Below are positions 26,298 through 38,572 of a stretch of 64,000 nt of DNA, piece after piece. The first letter of the stretch is position 1; the number at the start of each line of letters is the position of its first letter. Location of the stretch: the NCBI GenBank assembly GCA_024529925.1, contig JAFEUB010001215.1:372001-436000 (forward strand), given 5' to 3'. This DNA comes from Ophthalmolycus amberensis. Its lineage: Eukaryota > Chordata > Actinopteri > Perciformes > Zoarcidae. A program made the position numbers and the translations under genes. The notes under the pieces are model-generated. The model did not search any database and had not been told where the DNA came from. It saw only the letters and a list, made by a program, of their open reading frames with translations.

Positions 26298-26687
26298 TCA
26301 GTTGGTTTTCATAGTGACATCTCGATTGGGCGCCTGCTCCTCCTCCTCCTCCTCCTCCTCCTCTTCTTCTTCTTCCTCCTCCTCCTCCTCCTCATTTCCC
26401 TGCTCGTTGTCGTTCTTCCTGCGCCGGTTCTCGTTCACGTCCTCCTCGTCACTCTGAGTGGCGGCACCGGCGGAGGCGGCACTGGCGGACACGGCACTGG
26501 CGGAGGAAGAGGCCCCTTGAGTGGACGAGGGGCCGTTTCTCTCCTGCCTCTCCTCCGCTTCGTTCTCCTCATCTTCTCCTTCCTCCTCCTCCTCCTCCTC
26601 CTCTTCTTCATCGCGGTCGAGAGCGAAGTACCCGGTGCCTTTCATAGTGTCCTGGCGCTGGTAGAACAGCACGTATCCGGCTTTGGA
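26298..26687 (-). other. usp15: USP15 last coding exon with expanded acidic tail
   Basis: After the conserved SKAGYVLFYQRQD and GYFALDR, the frame runs into ten Glu, then a mixed E/D/N segment. A Ser/Ala-rich patch, a SDEED patch and a run of 19 consecutive Glu (codons at 26337-26393) follow, and the protein ends VTMKTN. Human USP15 has a shorter tail ending MHTN with only scattered acidic residues. The Glu runs come from GAG/GAA trinucleotide repeats. Confidence 0.9.
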
Positions 26688-29600
26688 CTGAGAGAAAGAC
26701 AACGACGAACAACATTAGCTCGCTACACAAAAAAAACTCACTGCTGTGACTTTGTTTTTATGTAGAATTCCCTTTTTAACTTAGGTCAACACTTCTACGT
26801 TATACTTCTAATAACATGACATGAATTTTTTTAATCCTTTGATAATGAGTCAACAGGATGCTGCATTAATTACAGCCATGACAAAATCCGTCCGTTGAGG
26901 ACTAGAGACAAAACATGAGACTAATAAGAGTCAGCTTTGGTCTATTCATTGGTTTTTACATTGAACCTCAAGCAGTATATAGTACGATATATATTTACCT
27001 AGATCAGCCGATAGCAAGTCATGTTTATTTATTTTACAATGACTTCAGTTAAACACAATTCAACAATTACATGAATGTGAGCATCTGTTAAACATGCCCA
27101 CGCATATATTTCTTACTATCTTCCTCCTTGACTGTATGGACTCTTAACACATTTCCCAGATAGCAGGCGGTGGTTGTTGTTACCTCCAAGTCATTAAAAA
27201 GCATCAGCTGTGATTGTGCTGTGAACCTGACAAACTAATTAACTTAGAAGTTGTGTGTCTCGTGGATTCGTCAGTGGGTAGCGAGGTGGAAAAGCCTTTA
27301 CGAACTCTCTACAGCAGTGCTGCTGCCGGTGAGGACACTCACCACGATTTGGTCGTCGTTGGCGGGAGACGCGCTGCTGTCATCAAAGTTGTACCACTTC
27401 CCGTCGTCTTTGTTCATAGCGTACGCCGTGTCTGAGCAGCACGGGATCAAAAGACAAGGATACAGTATTACACAGCGTTTACGCTTACCGTGCCGTGCTC
27501 ATACCGTTTGTATTCTGAAACACTTTGGTGATGCAAAGTCGACAGAATTTAGGTCCAAGCAGCCTTCAAAGCAGACTTGTAGTGAGCTCCAACACTAGTT
27601 TATGACTAGTTTTAGGCATGTGGTGAATAATATATTTGCAGTGTTTTCCTCGATAATGCTGCAAAGTGTCGGGGTGCATAAAGGAGCACGTGGTGTGGTG
27701 CATCTTACAGTGGCCTCCACCCATCCCGCCATAGTGGTTGGACACCGCAATGAGGTCGTAGCGACAGGGCCCGGCGTTGGGGTTGATCAGGAACTCGGAC
27801 ATGTCCAGGTCTCTGCAGGAAACACATCACATGGTGTACTAGAAGTGGTCATGTGCCATAAATGCATAAGTGAAGATAAAGTCTTGGATACACAGTATAC
27901 TTGAGGTTTCGTACCACAACACTATAAAGGGTCTGTGTTTCTATACAGGTGTTCGGCGGTACTAACACGGAACTGGAACCCTTTATAGTTTGAACTAATG
28001 GGAAGACATTGCAGTGCATTACAAATCATGTATGCATTATGTATTACAAATCCAAATAATGACAAAATTTGAAAACATGAAATTCATTTATGTCTTGTAA
28101 AATGTGCCAAGTGGACAATTTATTATTAATTTACTTCCATCGTTATTTTATTATGACTTATTTCATATTTATATTTCAAAAACAACATCATCTTAAACGG
28201 CTCTTTTGCTTGTACATGTCTGTGCGTATTACTGTTTCCCAAAATCAAATAGCCTTCACGGATCAATAAAGTTGTATTAAATAGCAGACATGATAGAGGT
28301 GTGTGTATGTGTGTGTGTGTGTGAGAGAGAGAGTACCTGAGTGGAAAATCAACCAGGGAGTCCAGTTTATCCCTCATGTACCGACTGTAGGAGAAGCGCT
28401 TCAGATGGACCACCAGCACCGGCGGCAGAGACCACAGGTCCAGCTTCTTCGTGGCCTGTTGGTGCTGCTTACAGCTTGGACAGTACCTACGAGACAGGAC
28501 GCACACAACGCAGTTGAGCTAACGCGTCGCAGCACTCGGCCAACAGCGTGCGTCACACCTCCTGTTCTCACCATGGGTCCTCTGCTCCCAGTTTTTCCTT
28601 GGTGGTAAAAAGCTCAATGCAGTCGTTCAGCTTGAAGAAAGCCTTCTTCTGAGGCTTGTAGTCCATGCTCTCATGCTTGTCAAAGTCCTGCTCCCGGTCA
28701 CACACACACACAGATAACGCTGTAAGACAACTCGGCTCATAGTCCTCTTGTGCTCCAGTCTTTTCTGTGCAGACATAATGCTTTTACACAAGTTTAAAAT
28801 ATGGACAAATAAGGTGTCTTAAGTTTAGAAGAAACAAGTTTGGTGCATGTATAAAAAGAAAACACTGTAGTTCATGTTATTAAAATATAAGAGGCACATT
28901 TTCATTTTAGCCACAAACAGCTTATCTTGTAATAAGTGTGTTTTTTTAAGCATTTTTGCAGGATGCAGCGTCTGCAGCAGGCGTTAGATCTGTGACTTCT
29001 TCATTACCAAACAGCTGTTGCCTGTTACCTAGACTTCCTGCTGCTCCCGTCTGAGTCACATTGCCATATTTTGTAACAGGGTGGCACACTGCACTGCACG
29101 GTGCGCATGCTAAAACAAAGTGCACCAGCTGCACGGCTGTATTAATACTGTAAAGTTGGCTTTACCTCGACAGCGGTCTCGTCAAAGTACTTCTTCTTCA
29201 TCTCCGGCTCCCAGTCCAAGGAGAGATACGAGCGGTCTGTCAAAACACAGAATCAGATGTTTTAGTTTTACTATCATCATCAATCAGTCTGTTGTTTCCT
29301 CCATGCATCGACAGGCTCCTTTATCTTGCTGCTTACAAAATGATGAAATGACTTATCTGTGCCGCAAAATTAGATATCCACCATTTGAAAATGCGAATAC
29401 CTACTTCCAACGACACTCGATAAATAACTTCTGTAATGATTGGAGTTTTGAATTTGAGCATAGTATGTGAGGATTTATTTGTCCCCCCCGGTCCCTACCA
29501 CTGAGTCGGAGGTGTCCCTCGTCAAAGCGGATCTGCCTGGTGTCCTCCTTGATGAGGGAGAAGTCCGTCTTCCCCATGTTATTGAACTGGAATGTAAAAA

Positions 29601-32600
29601 GTCTCCTCCTGCTGTGCCCTGCCGTCTGCTGGCCCTTGGTGGAGTTCTGTGGGCCGACCACGCCGTTCTCCAGTTCGTTGTCCACCGAGTCCTCCGACTG
29701 GCTGTTGTCGTTCTCGGAGGGCAGCTCCTGATCCTGACTGGACTCGTCGTCCTGATCGTCGGTCTCCATCTCGCCTGAGGGAGGGACACGGAAGACTTTA
29801 AAAGCACCTCGGCTGCTTCTAAAGAGCAATGACTTTAAATAGCAAGTGATATGTGGCACAAAAGTAAGACATTTGGAAAGGTCAAAACTGTTACGGGTAA
29901 AGTATCTGACCAGAACGCGTCTGAGTGTGGGTTGTGCACTCACTCGGCGACCCCTCCTCCAGCAGTCCATTAGTGGCGTTACCGTTGACGGCGTGTTGTT
30001 TGGATGGCTGCGTCTCTTCACACTCCTCTTCGTCCTCCTCTACCGAAGATCGCACAAACCGGCTGCAGACACAAAACCATTTCTATTTACAGCAATTGTT
30101 TTGATTGCCTGCCAAAAGTGGCTCATAGACAAGCTGCCATCAAAGTTGAGAAGCACTAAGCTGGCGTCAAATCTTCAACAATGACCGTGGGATCAAACAC
30201 GGAGACGAATGAACGCACCAGAGGCGCAGCAGCAGCATGTTGTAGAGTTTGTCCTCACTGAGGGTTCTGGGGACGGCAAGCAGGAAGGGCTGTCCGAACA
30301 GCAGCGTGCTGGTGTGGTTGTAGCCCGACTGTTTGTACTTCTCCCTCAGGTGCACCGGGATCACCACATGGTCCGTGTCCTCCACCTTGTTCACCGCCAA
30401 CTCGAACCTGCACGGGACCAAGCGTGGTCAGTTTGGAAGTCGGTGGATTTGCTACGCGTTTAGTGGCAAGATGTGAAATCCTAACGCCTGCATATTTATG
30501 TGCTAGGCAAAAGAAGCGATTTAAACTGGTCGACAGCCAACGATTCCATGCTTTAAATCTCTGAAGTCGCAAAACCTTCAGTAATAAAGTCAAAACAGTC
30601 AATAGATTTGTATTAGGAAGTCAAATCTTGTACTAATGAATGATGCTGTTTGATGAGAACAGACTAAACGCTGAATCTGTCAAATTACACTCTGAATTAA
30701 TCTAAAAGAATCTGTTATTAATGTGGTAAACACGGGCCAGAAACGTGGAATTTTAGATGATGGAGTCTGCCTCTCTGCCACGTTAGACACTCACACATAG
30801 ATATCATCTCTCTCCATGATGCTGCTGAGGTTCTCGTTGGTGGCGAAGATCCGATGGAAACGGTGGTTGTAGATGTCAGTTACAATCATCTGGGGAATCA
30901 GAGAAAAGCAGTCAGAAGACTCTTTGAAACGTAGGCAGAATGAACCAATTCCTCATGATATTTAGTACGCTGGTATATAGCAGGCGAAATATTTTGGACA
31001 CATCTAAAAAGGAAACGTTGAAGAGGGACAGTTGAAAATGGAATGCACAGTTTTGGTTTGTGCTGTTTGAAGAGATGTCGGCATCATTACTGCCCCAGAG
31101 CAGAGCCGACTGTGATGTTTGTACCTTCTCAGCAGGCACCTCTGACATGTTGCAGAGGGAGGTACACAGGTCAGAGATGTAGCCCACCTTCGGCACGGTC
31201 AGCTTGTACTGAAGCGGAAACGCACACAATCAGAATGTCAGCGTACAACACTCAGGGTGCCATGTTCAGGTGCTTTCCCAGCCGGGCAATGCGTGTTTAC
31301 CTGCGTGGGTTTGGCCAGAGGGTCCAGTCTGACCAGGTAGACCTCCAGCGTCCGCTCCTTCCTCATGGGCAGCGGCAGGGTCAAGTAGCAGAACGGATCA
31401 AATGTCACAGAGACCTTGGAGCACACGGGACACACCAGGGTGGACTTGAAAAGGCCGTGGAAGATGTCCACGATGATGGAGTCGTTTCTCTTGACGTGGT
31501 TCTCCCACGCCTCCTCCGCCACCACCTGAGATAAACAGCAACACATGAACTAGCGATATAAAAGTCTGTAAAATATAAAATAACAACATTTTGACCAACA
31601 GGACCGTGTTTATTCAGAAGGGCGTTCTCCAGCTAAATATACTTGAAGATGTGATGTCACCTTGTCAGTCCTGCCGTTGGCGTCCTTCAGCTGGATGTAG
31701 GGCTTCTTCCTGATGCGGTTCAAGTCTTCGTGAAGGCCGTCCAGGAGAAAGGCCAGCAGCTCATGAGAGTCCTGCTGTTGGTAGCCCGAAAACTGTGGGG
31801 CAAAGCGGCCCACCTGGGTCTGGAGGACGGAAGACGCATGAAAGAAAATAACAAAAAGGCACAGAAACAAAAAGACAAACTAGGATACTTTCTGCCCGAT
31901 ATTAGACAGAGATCAAATTAAATTAGTCTATTCTCACAAAAACACACTTTGGTGCTTTCTTGGCCATCGGTTTTAGTTTAAAACTTCATCGATTTAGCCC
32001 TCACATTTCTATGAAAGCCTTCTTAATTGTTTTTAAATCTCCTTTTGCCTTATGTTTTGAATGGTTTTATGCGAAGCACTTTGAATTGCCTTGTTGTTGA
32101 AATGTGCTATACAAATAAACCTGCCTTGCCTCACCAGGCCTTTACACTGGTGCGTTAGGCCAGTCGCTCATTTCCTACTTTATACCTTTAGCATTGATAC
32201 AGGCAGACTTTTGCTTCATGCTCCAACTGCCTTACTGTGGGTGACACAATCATTTTGACAGACTTTCCTTTTCCAAAATGTATAAACAGTGGACTGCTTA
32301 GGTAGTGGCCCCAATATACAAAACCGCTCAGAGAATTTGACAATCTTTCCTCCCAGGTAGTCACCTTGAAAGGCCTTGGGGTGACGTAGCTGAATTTTCC
32401 CGACCACAGCTGCTTGATCATCTCCGAGTAGGCTCTGGCGATCTCCCCCTTCATGCCCAGCGGGTTGTCCTCGTTCAGCTCCTCTGTGAACTTGTCTTTG
32501 AGGAAGTACTCCGTCAGAGGAGGGATATTGCTTAAACACTGAGGGCGCGCAGAAGCAGGAGAGGACAATAATCAGCGGAGGATTCAGCCTCTTCGCAAGA

Positions 32601-35600
32601 TCTGCATTTCTGAACTATCATGCGGTCACTTTTCTTTTATCTACAGAATGGTGAAGACAACACAATGCATGTGTTACAGTATGGTGCTGAGCCACCACAA
32701 GCTTTCAGATTACTGTATAAAAACATCCAATTCTTTTAGACTTTATGAACAAACTTTTGAAGAACTAGAATAACTTCCCATACTTCTGAAGGCATGCGGT
32801 TACCTGCACAGCAGAGTTCATGAAGCAGGTGTTGCCCAGGTTGGAGAGTCCACAGAGGCCCGAGCGCTCACTCTGCCTGCTCTGGTCCGAGTAGTCATAG
32901 CTGTTGCTGTAAGGGTGGTAGGACGGTAGACTATAGCTTGAATTCTTCACACTGTGCAATAAACATACAAAAGCACAAACAGGCACGTTATATCGGGTTG
33001 AATGGGGTTTGTTAGACTGCTAATGCTACATCTATGTTAAGCTAAATAAGATAAAGCTGTTCATACACTCAGCAGGCAAATTCCTCTTCGATGAAAGACC
33101 AAACTACAAGCTAGACCTATGACCCCGCCCCCCAAAAAAACCACTCTCTCAGGCTTCCTAGACAATCCGAGTGTTAAAGCTCGGCCTCCCTAACTGCAGC
33201 AATCAGCAGACCTCTGGGAGGGCAGCGGGGCAGTGTTGGTCGTTTCTGGCTCCCACTGGTCAAGGGAAACAGCTGTGATGGCGGTGGAGGCGCTGGCCTC
33301 GCAGTTGAGCACACGGTGGTCCACCCTCCTGCTGTCCAGCTCCGCCGCCTCTGGCCTCAGGCACCACCAGCAACAGAGGAGCATGACATCTCAGCCCCGC
33401 CCCGGCCCATGCCGGCCCGCATGTCCGCACGAAACTGAACGACCAGCAGCCCGGATTAGGGTTCCGATAGGGTTCGGGTTCAGGTCCGGCGCATGCAAAG
33501 CCTGGTATTTAGAGGCCCGCGTAGGAAAGTCCAGCTCCAGTCTTGGGTCCTAATGTTAACTCAGCTCAACCCAGTGCAGCTCCAGTAGCTGTTAGAATAC
33601 AGTCCGAACCAAGTTTAGGCCTAAAATTTACTTCCAAGTCCGGCCAAGCCAACAATCAAACCACAGGAAGCATTAATGAACAAAAACACACACTCTTCCT
33701 CTTTCTTAGAGCTAACTAAGCAGCTCCTCTCCTCTCTTCTCCCCCCTTCTTCTTTTTCGAGCTCGACCGCTTGTCATCTCGTTATCCTCTCTGCCTCAGA
33801 TCCTTTCCCCCTGTCCTGTCCTCTGGTCCTCTCTCTGGCCTGCCTGCTGCTCTCTGCCACTCTATTGCTACCAGCAGATATTTATAGCAGCATCAGCGAG
33901 GATGCTCAAGACTACTGCTACCGAAGCTAGAGGTGCACAGAGAGAGAGAGAGAGAATAGGGGGAGGGGCGGACAGCACGGGATGGGGGGGGGGGGGGGGG
34001 GTATAGAAGAGAAATGAGATGGGATGGAGGGAGCAGCTGATCCACTGCATCCAGCTGAGGCTGCAGTATTCACAGGTCTGACTCTTAGTATCTCTCGCCA
34101 ACGCACATGAACGTATTCACACATGCCGACACACCACCATTCATCCCCCTTTTCTCTCATCTCGACACACTAACACACAACTTGTGCTCTCATCCCCCCC
34201 CCCCCGTTGAAATAACACCCTGAGACATTGTTAGAATCCCTCAAACGCACACTCCCTCGTTCGTCCTCTTTAATATGTCATGGCTGTCTGTGGGAAAGCT
34301 TTTTAAAAAGGGAGGGTCTAAATAAATAAGTGAAAGAGAAAACTCTGAAGGAAGAGGCAGGTTTCATCACAGGGGCCCGGTATGCGAGAGTGTGTGAAGG
34401 CAGGCGACGAGGGGAGCACACGAAATGGGTTCTGAAGGTCACTTACACTGCAGAACGTGTGCATCGCAATGAGCTCAGGGGGAGAGGAGAGGTAAAGAGA
34501 CAGAGAGACAGACTGAGGGAGGGAGGGGGGAGAGAGAGAGAGAGAGCAACTGCCTGCCAGAGTAAGACGGTGAAACTTACTGCTGTCACACAGCATCGCT
34601 ACTGAGGCTAAACGGACCAGGCCAAAACCGCAAACTCAAAAGACAAGTGTTACGTATTGCGGGAACACTACATATGAGAGAGAGAGAGAGAGAGAAAAAA
34701 AAAGAGGCCCCATGCATAATTCAGAGGAAACGACAGCTCTGCCACTACAGTGAATCAGGGACAGGAGGGCTGCTGGGAGTGAAGATCCAATTTCCCCAAG
34801 TCACCCACTCTGTGCAGGGAAAGATGCCGTTGCTATCAAACAACAAAGCAGAGCTGTGAAATGATAATGTGTCAATGGAAGTACAAGGCAGTGGTATTGT
34901 TTCTTTTCAGCTGGTGAGTGTAGCTCACCCTGCTTCCTTTTATCAATATTGATACGTTTCAGGGTGGCGGTTGGCTTTCCGACAGGATCAAAAAACGCAG
35001 AGTGTTTATCTAAAACGCACAGACAAACTCCGGCATGCAGTAAATGACACACAGAAGCTGGAGGGAGTGGACAGTAACGTCTGCTAGACGGCACAGGCAA
35101 AAGCTCCACCCACAGCCGAGCAGTGCTCTCTAGCAGAGGGCAGACAGACCCTCTGGATCCCAGTGCTTTAGCAACAAACCCTAACCGAGGCTACAGGAAG
35201 CAAGGAGACATTTCCAGGAAACAGATACTGAAAGTTGAAAAGAAAGCAAGAAATGTGGACTGACTGATTGATATGCGATTTGACCACATACTTGCTTCCC
35301 CTCTGCCTCTTGGTTTAAGACGGTTAAGAAATGTAGACGTGCACTTGAGCTGCATGATTAAGCTCACACTGGGATTTTCTTTTTGAATGATTAACAAAAG
35401 CACGCTCCATGCGGTCTCCTAATGTGGTGCATCAGCTTCCAAACCAAGAACAAGAGTAAAAATGAGGATGTGGGCAGTAAAATCTTACGGAGGCCTACTT
35501 TGGAAATGGTCAAAGAAGAATCGAAAGCATCACTTTCGGTTGAAGATGTTTTAAAGATAACCAACAGTTGCAAAAAACCAGGAGAACACGGAACAGAATT

Positions 35601-38540
35601 TTAAGACTCTGTAAAGCTACCATGGCAACAATATGAAATCAATTTAGCTCATTAAAAGGAGATCGTGTTATCTGGATACGTCTCGGTGTCGAGTCAGATA
35701 AAACATGTGCAAATGGTCTGTACCAAGCGTGTCTCAGGCTCGTCTTTGAGCCCCAAATACATTGCGAAATATTGTATCGTTTGAATAATATTTTTGATCG
35801 AGTGGTGTACAAGACGGTAAAGGTGAAATCCAGACCTTGTGACACACATTAATGGGAAAAAATAATCGCCGCGTTAACCATAATCATGCAGCCCTAGTCA
35901 GAGCCATCCACCAGTCAGGATAGCAAATCAGATGTGAACGATCAACGAGCAAGATTAAATGCTGAGTAAGGCACCCAGAGACACCGGAGGGCCATATATA
36001 GAGAGCACTGCTGTCGCTGGAGAAAATTAAAAAAAGATCAATCCCTCGTAAGCCCCCCCACCCCCAATGTCAGCTTTTACAGCTGAATCATCACAAGATG
36101 GCTTTAAGACCCAAACCACAGGCAGAGATGGAACAAACGTCATACTGTTTAGTATGACTGAGCTGGGGCAAAACGGAGAAAAAAGTCCAAATAGATCAAT
36201 CTAAAGTAACTTCATTTCTGGTAAGGAATTTCTGCGGGAGGCCAAATTCAATCAGAGATTCCTGGGCGAAGGGTTAACGTGAAGGTTTGTGCTGAGCAAC
36301 ACTCCAGACTCCATCTCTGTCTGTTGGCATCCGAAACCCACCCCCGAGCTACTCAACCCACTGCTAGGCCTTACTTCCTGCTGTTGAAGCTGCTGTTATG
36401 ATTGTTTGTGAGAGATGAAGGCGAGATCTTTGGCAAAGCAGAGAGATTGGAAGCACCAGATGACCTTCAAAAAGATAAAAGAATAGATCATGAGTTGGAG
36501 AAAATAGGGCGCTGTTCCAGAAAGGTGTGCAGAGCGTCAATAAAATAAAACAGAGATGAATTAGAACAATGAGGAGGGATATGTGAGCAACAAAGGGTCC
36601 GGCAGAAGAGGTGGACTGAGGCGTCGTAGACGGGAACATTTTGAAGATGATAAGGTGCTGTGGTGACATAGCAGGGAAGTTAAAAAATGGGGGGGGTGGG
36701 GGTGCAACAATAAAATGTAAAAGCAGCAATTGAAAGGTGCTTTAGACCGCTTCCAAGACAACAAATTCTGACGCTGTGGCACGTCATATTATTTCCCCTT
36801 CAAACTGACTAAATCTCTAGCAACTCAACAATACACCACCTGTGTGTGATCTACCGGTGAATCAACAGTGTTTGAATACAGCGGGATCATTGCATTCTGT
36901 GGTTACATTTTCCTTCAGTGCGGTTCACTCACTTGGGTGCCGTGGAGCCCCGGGGCCATGAGCCGTCCTCGCTCTTCTGCTCTATTACGAGAACCTGTGG
37001 GAGACGGCAGAGGGAAAGCAGGGCTCCATCTGCTCAGTTTAAAAGACACCAAACGTTCACGTACATGCATCCTACACTGTGGAATACAAGATGGCGCTTA
37101 AGAGGCTTATAAAGAGAGGGCGAGTGCCTGACATGGCAGCCAGACGAACAGATGTTGTGGGTTTTGAAGTTGTAACCAACTCATTACAGGACGGTCCCGC
37201 CACATTGTGTGAACGTAAACTCCTGAGTCTTTGAAAGACTTTCATGGAGAATCTGAAGAGAATTGAGCACTGAAGTTATTTAACAACTTGAGATTAGTTT
37301 GACTGCCCTCTGCAGGTAGTGGCCACCTGTTGGATACAGATTCTAAAGCTTCACTCTGCTGAGGCCTAAAAGGGCCGACTGGCAGAAAGCACAAATGAGG
37401 ATAAGCGACCTGAAAAAGGGGCGATTTAAACTAGAGCATATTTCACTGAGCTCAGGAATAATAACAGTCTACATAGCAAGCCGTATTCGGACAGCTCTGT
37501 GTTGATTTTGTCAAATACGATCTATTTTCTTTTTTGCTGATTCCTGGAAATGAACCCTCCAGAGCCATTCCCATTATTAAAATTAGAAATGGTCCCTACC
37601 TGTCCTTGGTAGAGGCCGGCGTCTTGGATGGTGCTGTCTGGTTTGTTGAGGGGCTCGAAGGTGTTGCTCATGTACCTGTTCCACAGCCTGGTCTCCTTCT
37701 CATCAGGGATGGTGAACAGCTTCCTCATCTCCTTCTCTATCATGTCTGCAGCAAAGTGCGAGTATTAATTACAAAAAATGTAAGCGGTGCGACTAAACTT
37801 TGACCTCCTTGGCGGTGGAAATCGACAGTTCCTCCAGAGTGACTCGGGCCTACCTATTGTGTCGGCTTTACTGAAGCGTCTGGTGATCACGTTGTCCATG
37901 TTGCTGTCTTCACAGAGCTTCAGCTCCGTCAGGTACACCTCAACCTTGCAGTGCTTCACAAACATACCCTGTTCTACCACCTGGGGGGACAAAAAGATGA
38001 ATGATTACCTGTCCACATCATCTGAATGAAACCATGATGAGTCAAATACACCATTTATATATATACATATACATACAATTATACGTATATGTGTGTGTAT
38101 ATCAAGTATTTGCAGAAATTCTAAAAACACATGATGTTCTTACTACACAAAAGTGGTTCCAATGAGAAAGATGCTCCTCCTGCTAACCATGAAACAGAAA
38201 TGGACTCTTTAACAGCTGCCAACATGGAACAATAGCCATTAGCTGGTTATTCTTTGAATGGGAATTAGTACGTTTGCTATTTGTTATTTCCATGTATGTC
38301 CAAGGTACACTTCTTACATGACCTCCCTATAATTATTTATTAGCGATCTCAAACAATGAAAGGTGTTGGGTAAATCTGGGGTTGCACTAGCTTCTGTTTC
38401 TCATGGTTAACAAAGTACAGCCTGCTGGCCTGCTTGCCGCTCATCTGATAGGAGCAGTGTCGGAGTGCCTAAATTAGCAGCACCTCGTGGAAACAGCTGA
38501 GGGGTCCCAGCCTATTTATTTCACCGCTGAGCCCCCTCCA

Positions 38541-38572
<32 letters not shown>

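Noticed and set aside
26220..26765. Long + strand frames encoding poly-Leu or poly-Ser
   Set aside because: They are the antisense of the USP15 Glu-rich exon and arise from the TCC/CTC repeat; the - strand has the conserved USP15 reading.
28235..28285. GGATCAATAAAGTTG resembling a retroelement tail
   Set aside because: Only about 13 bases match the remembered tail consensus; too short to call.
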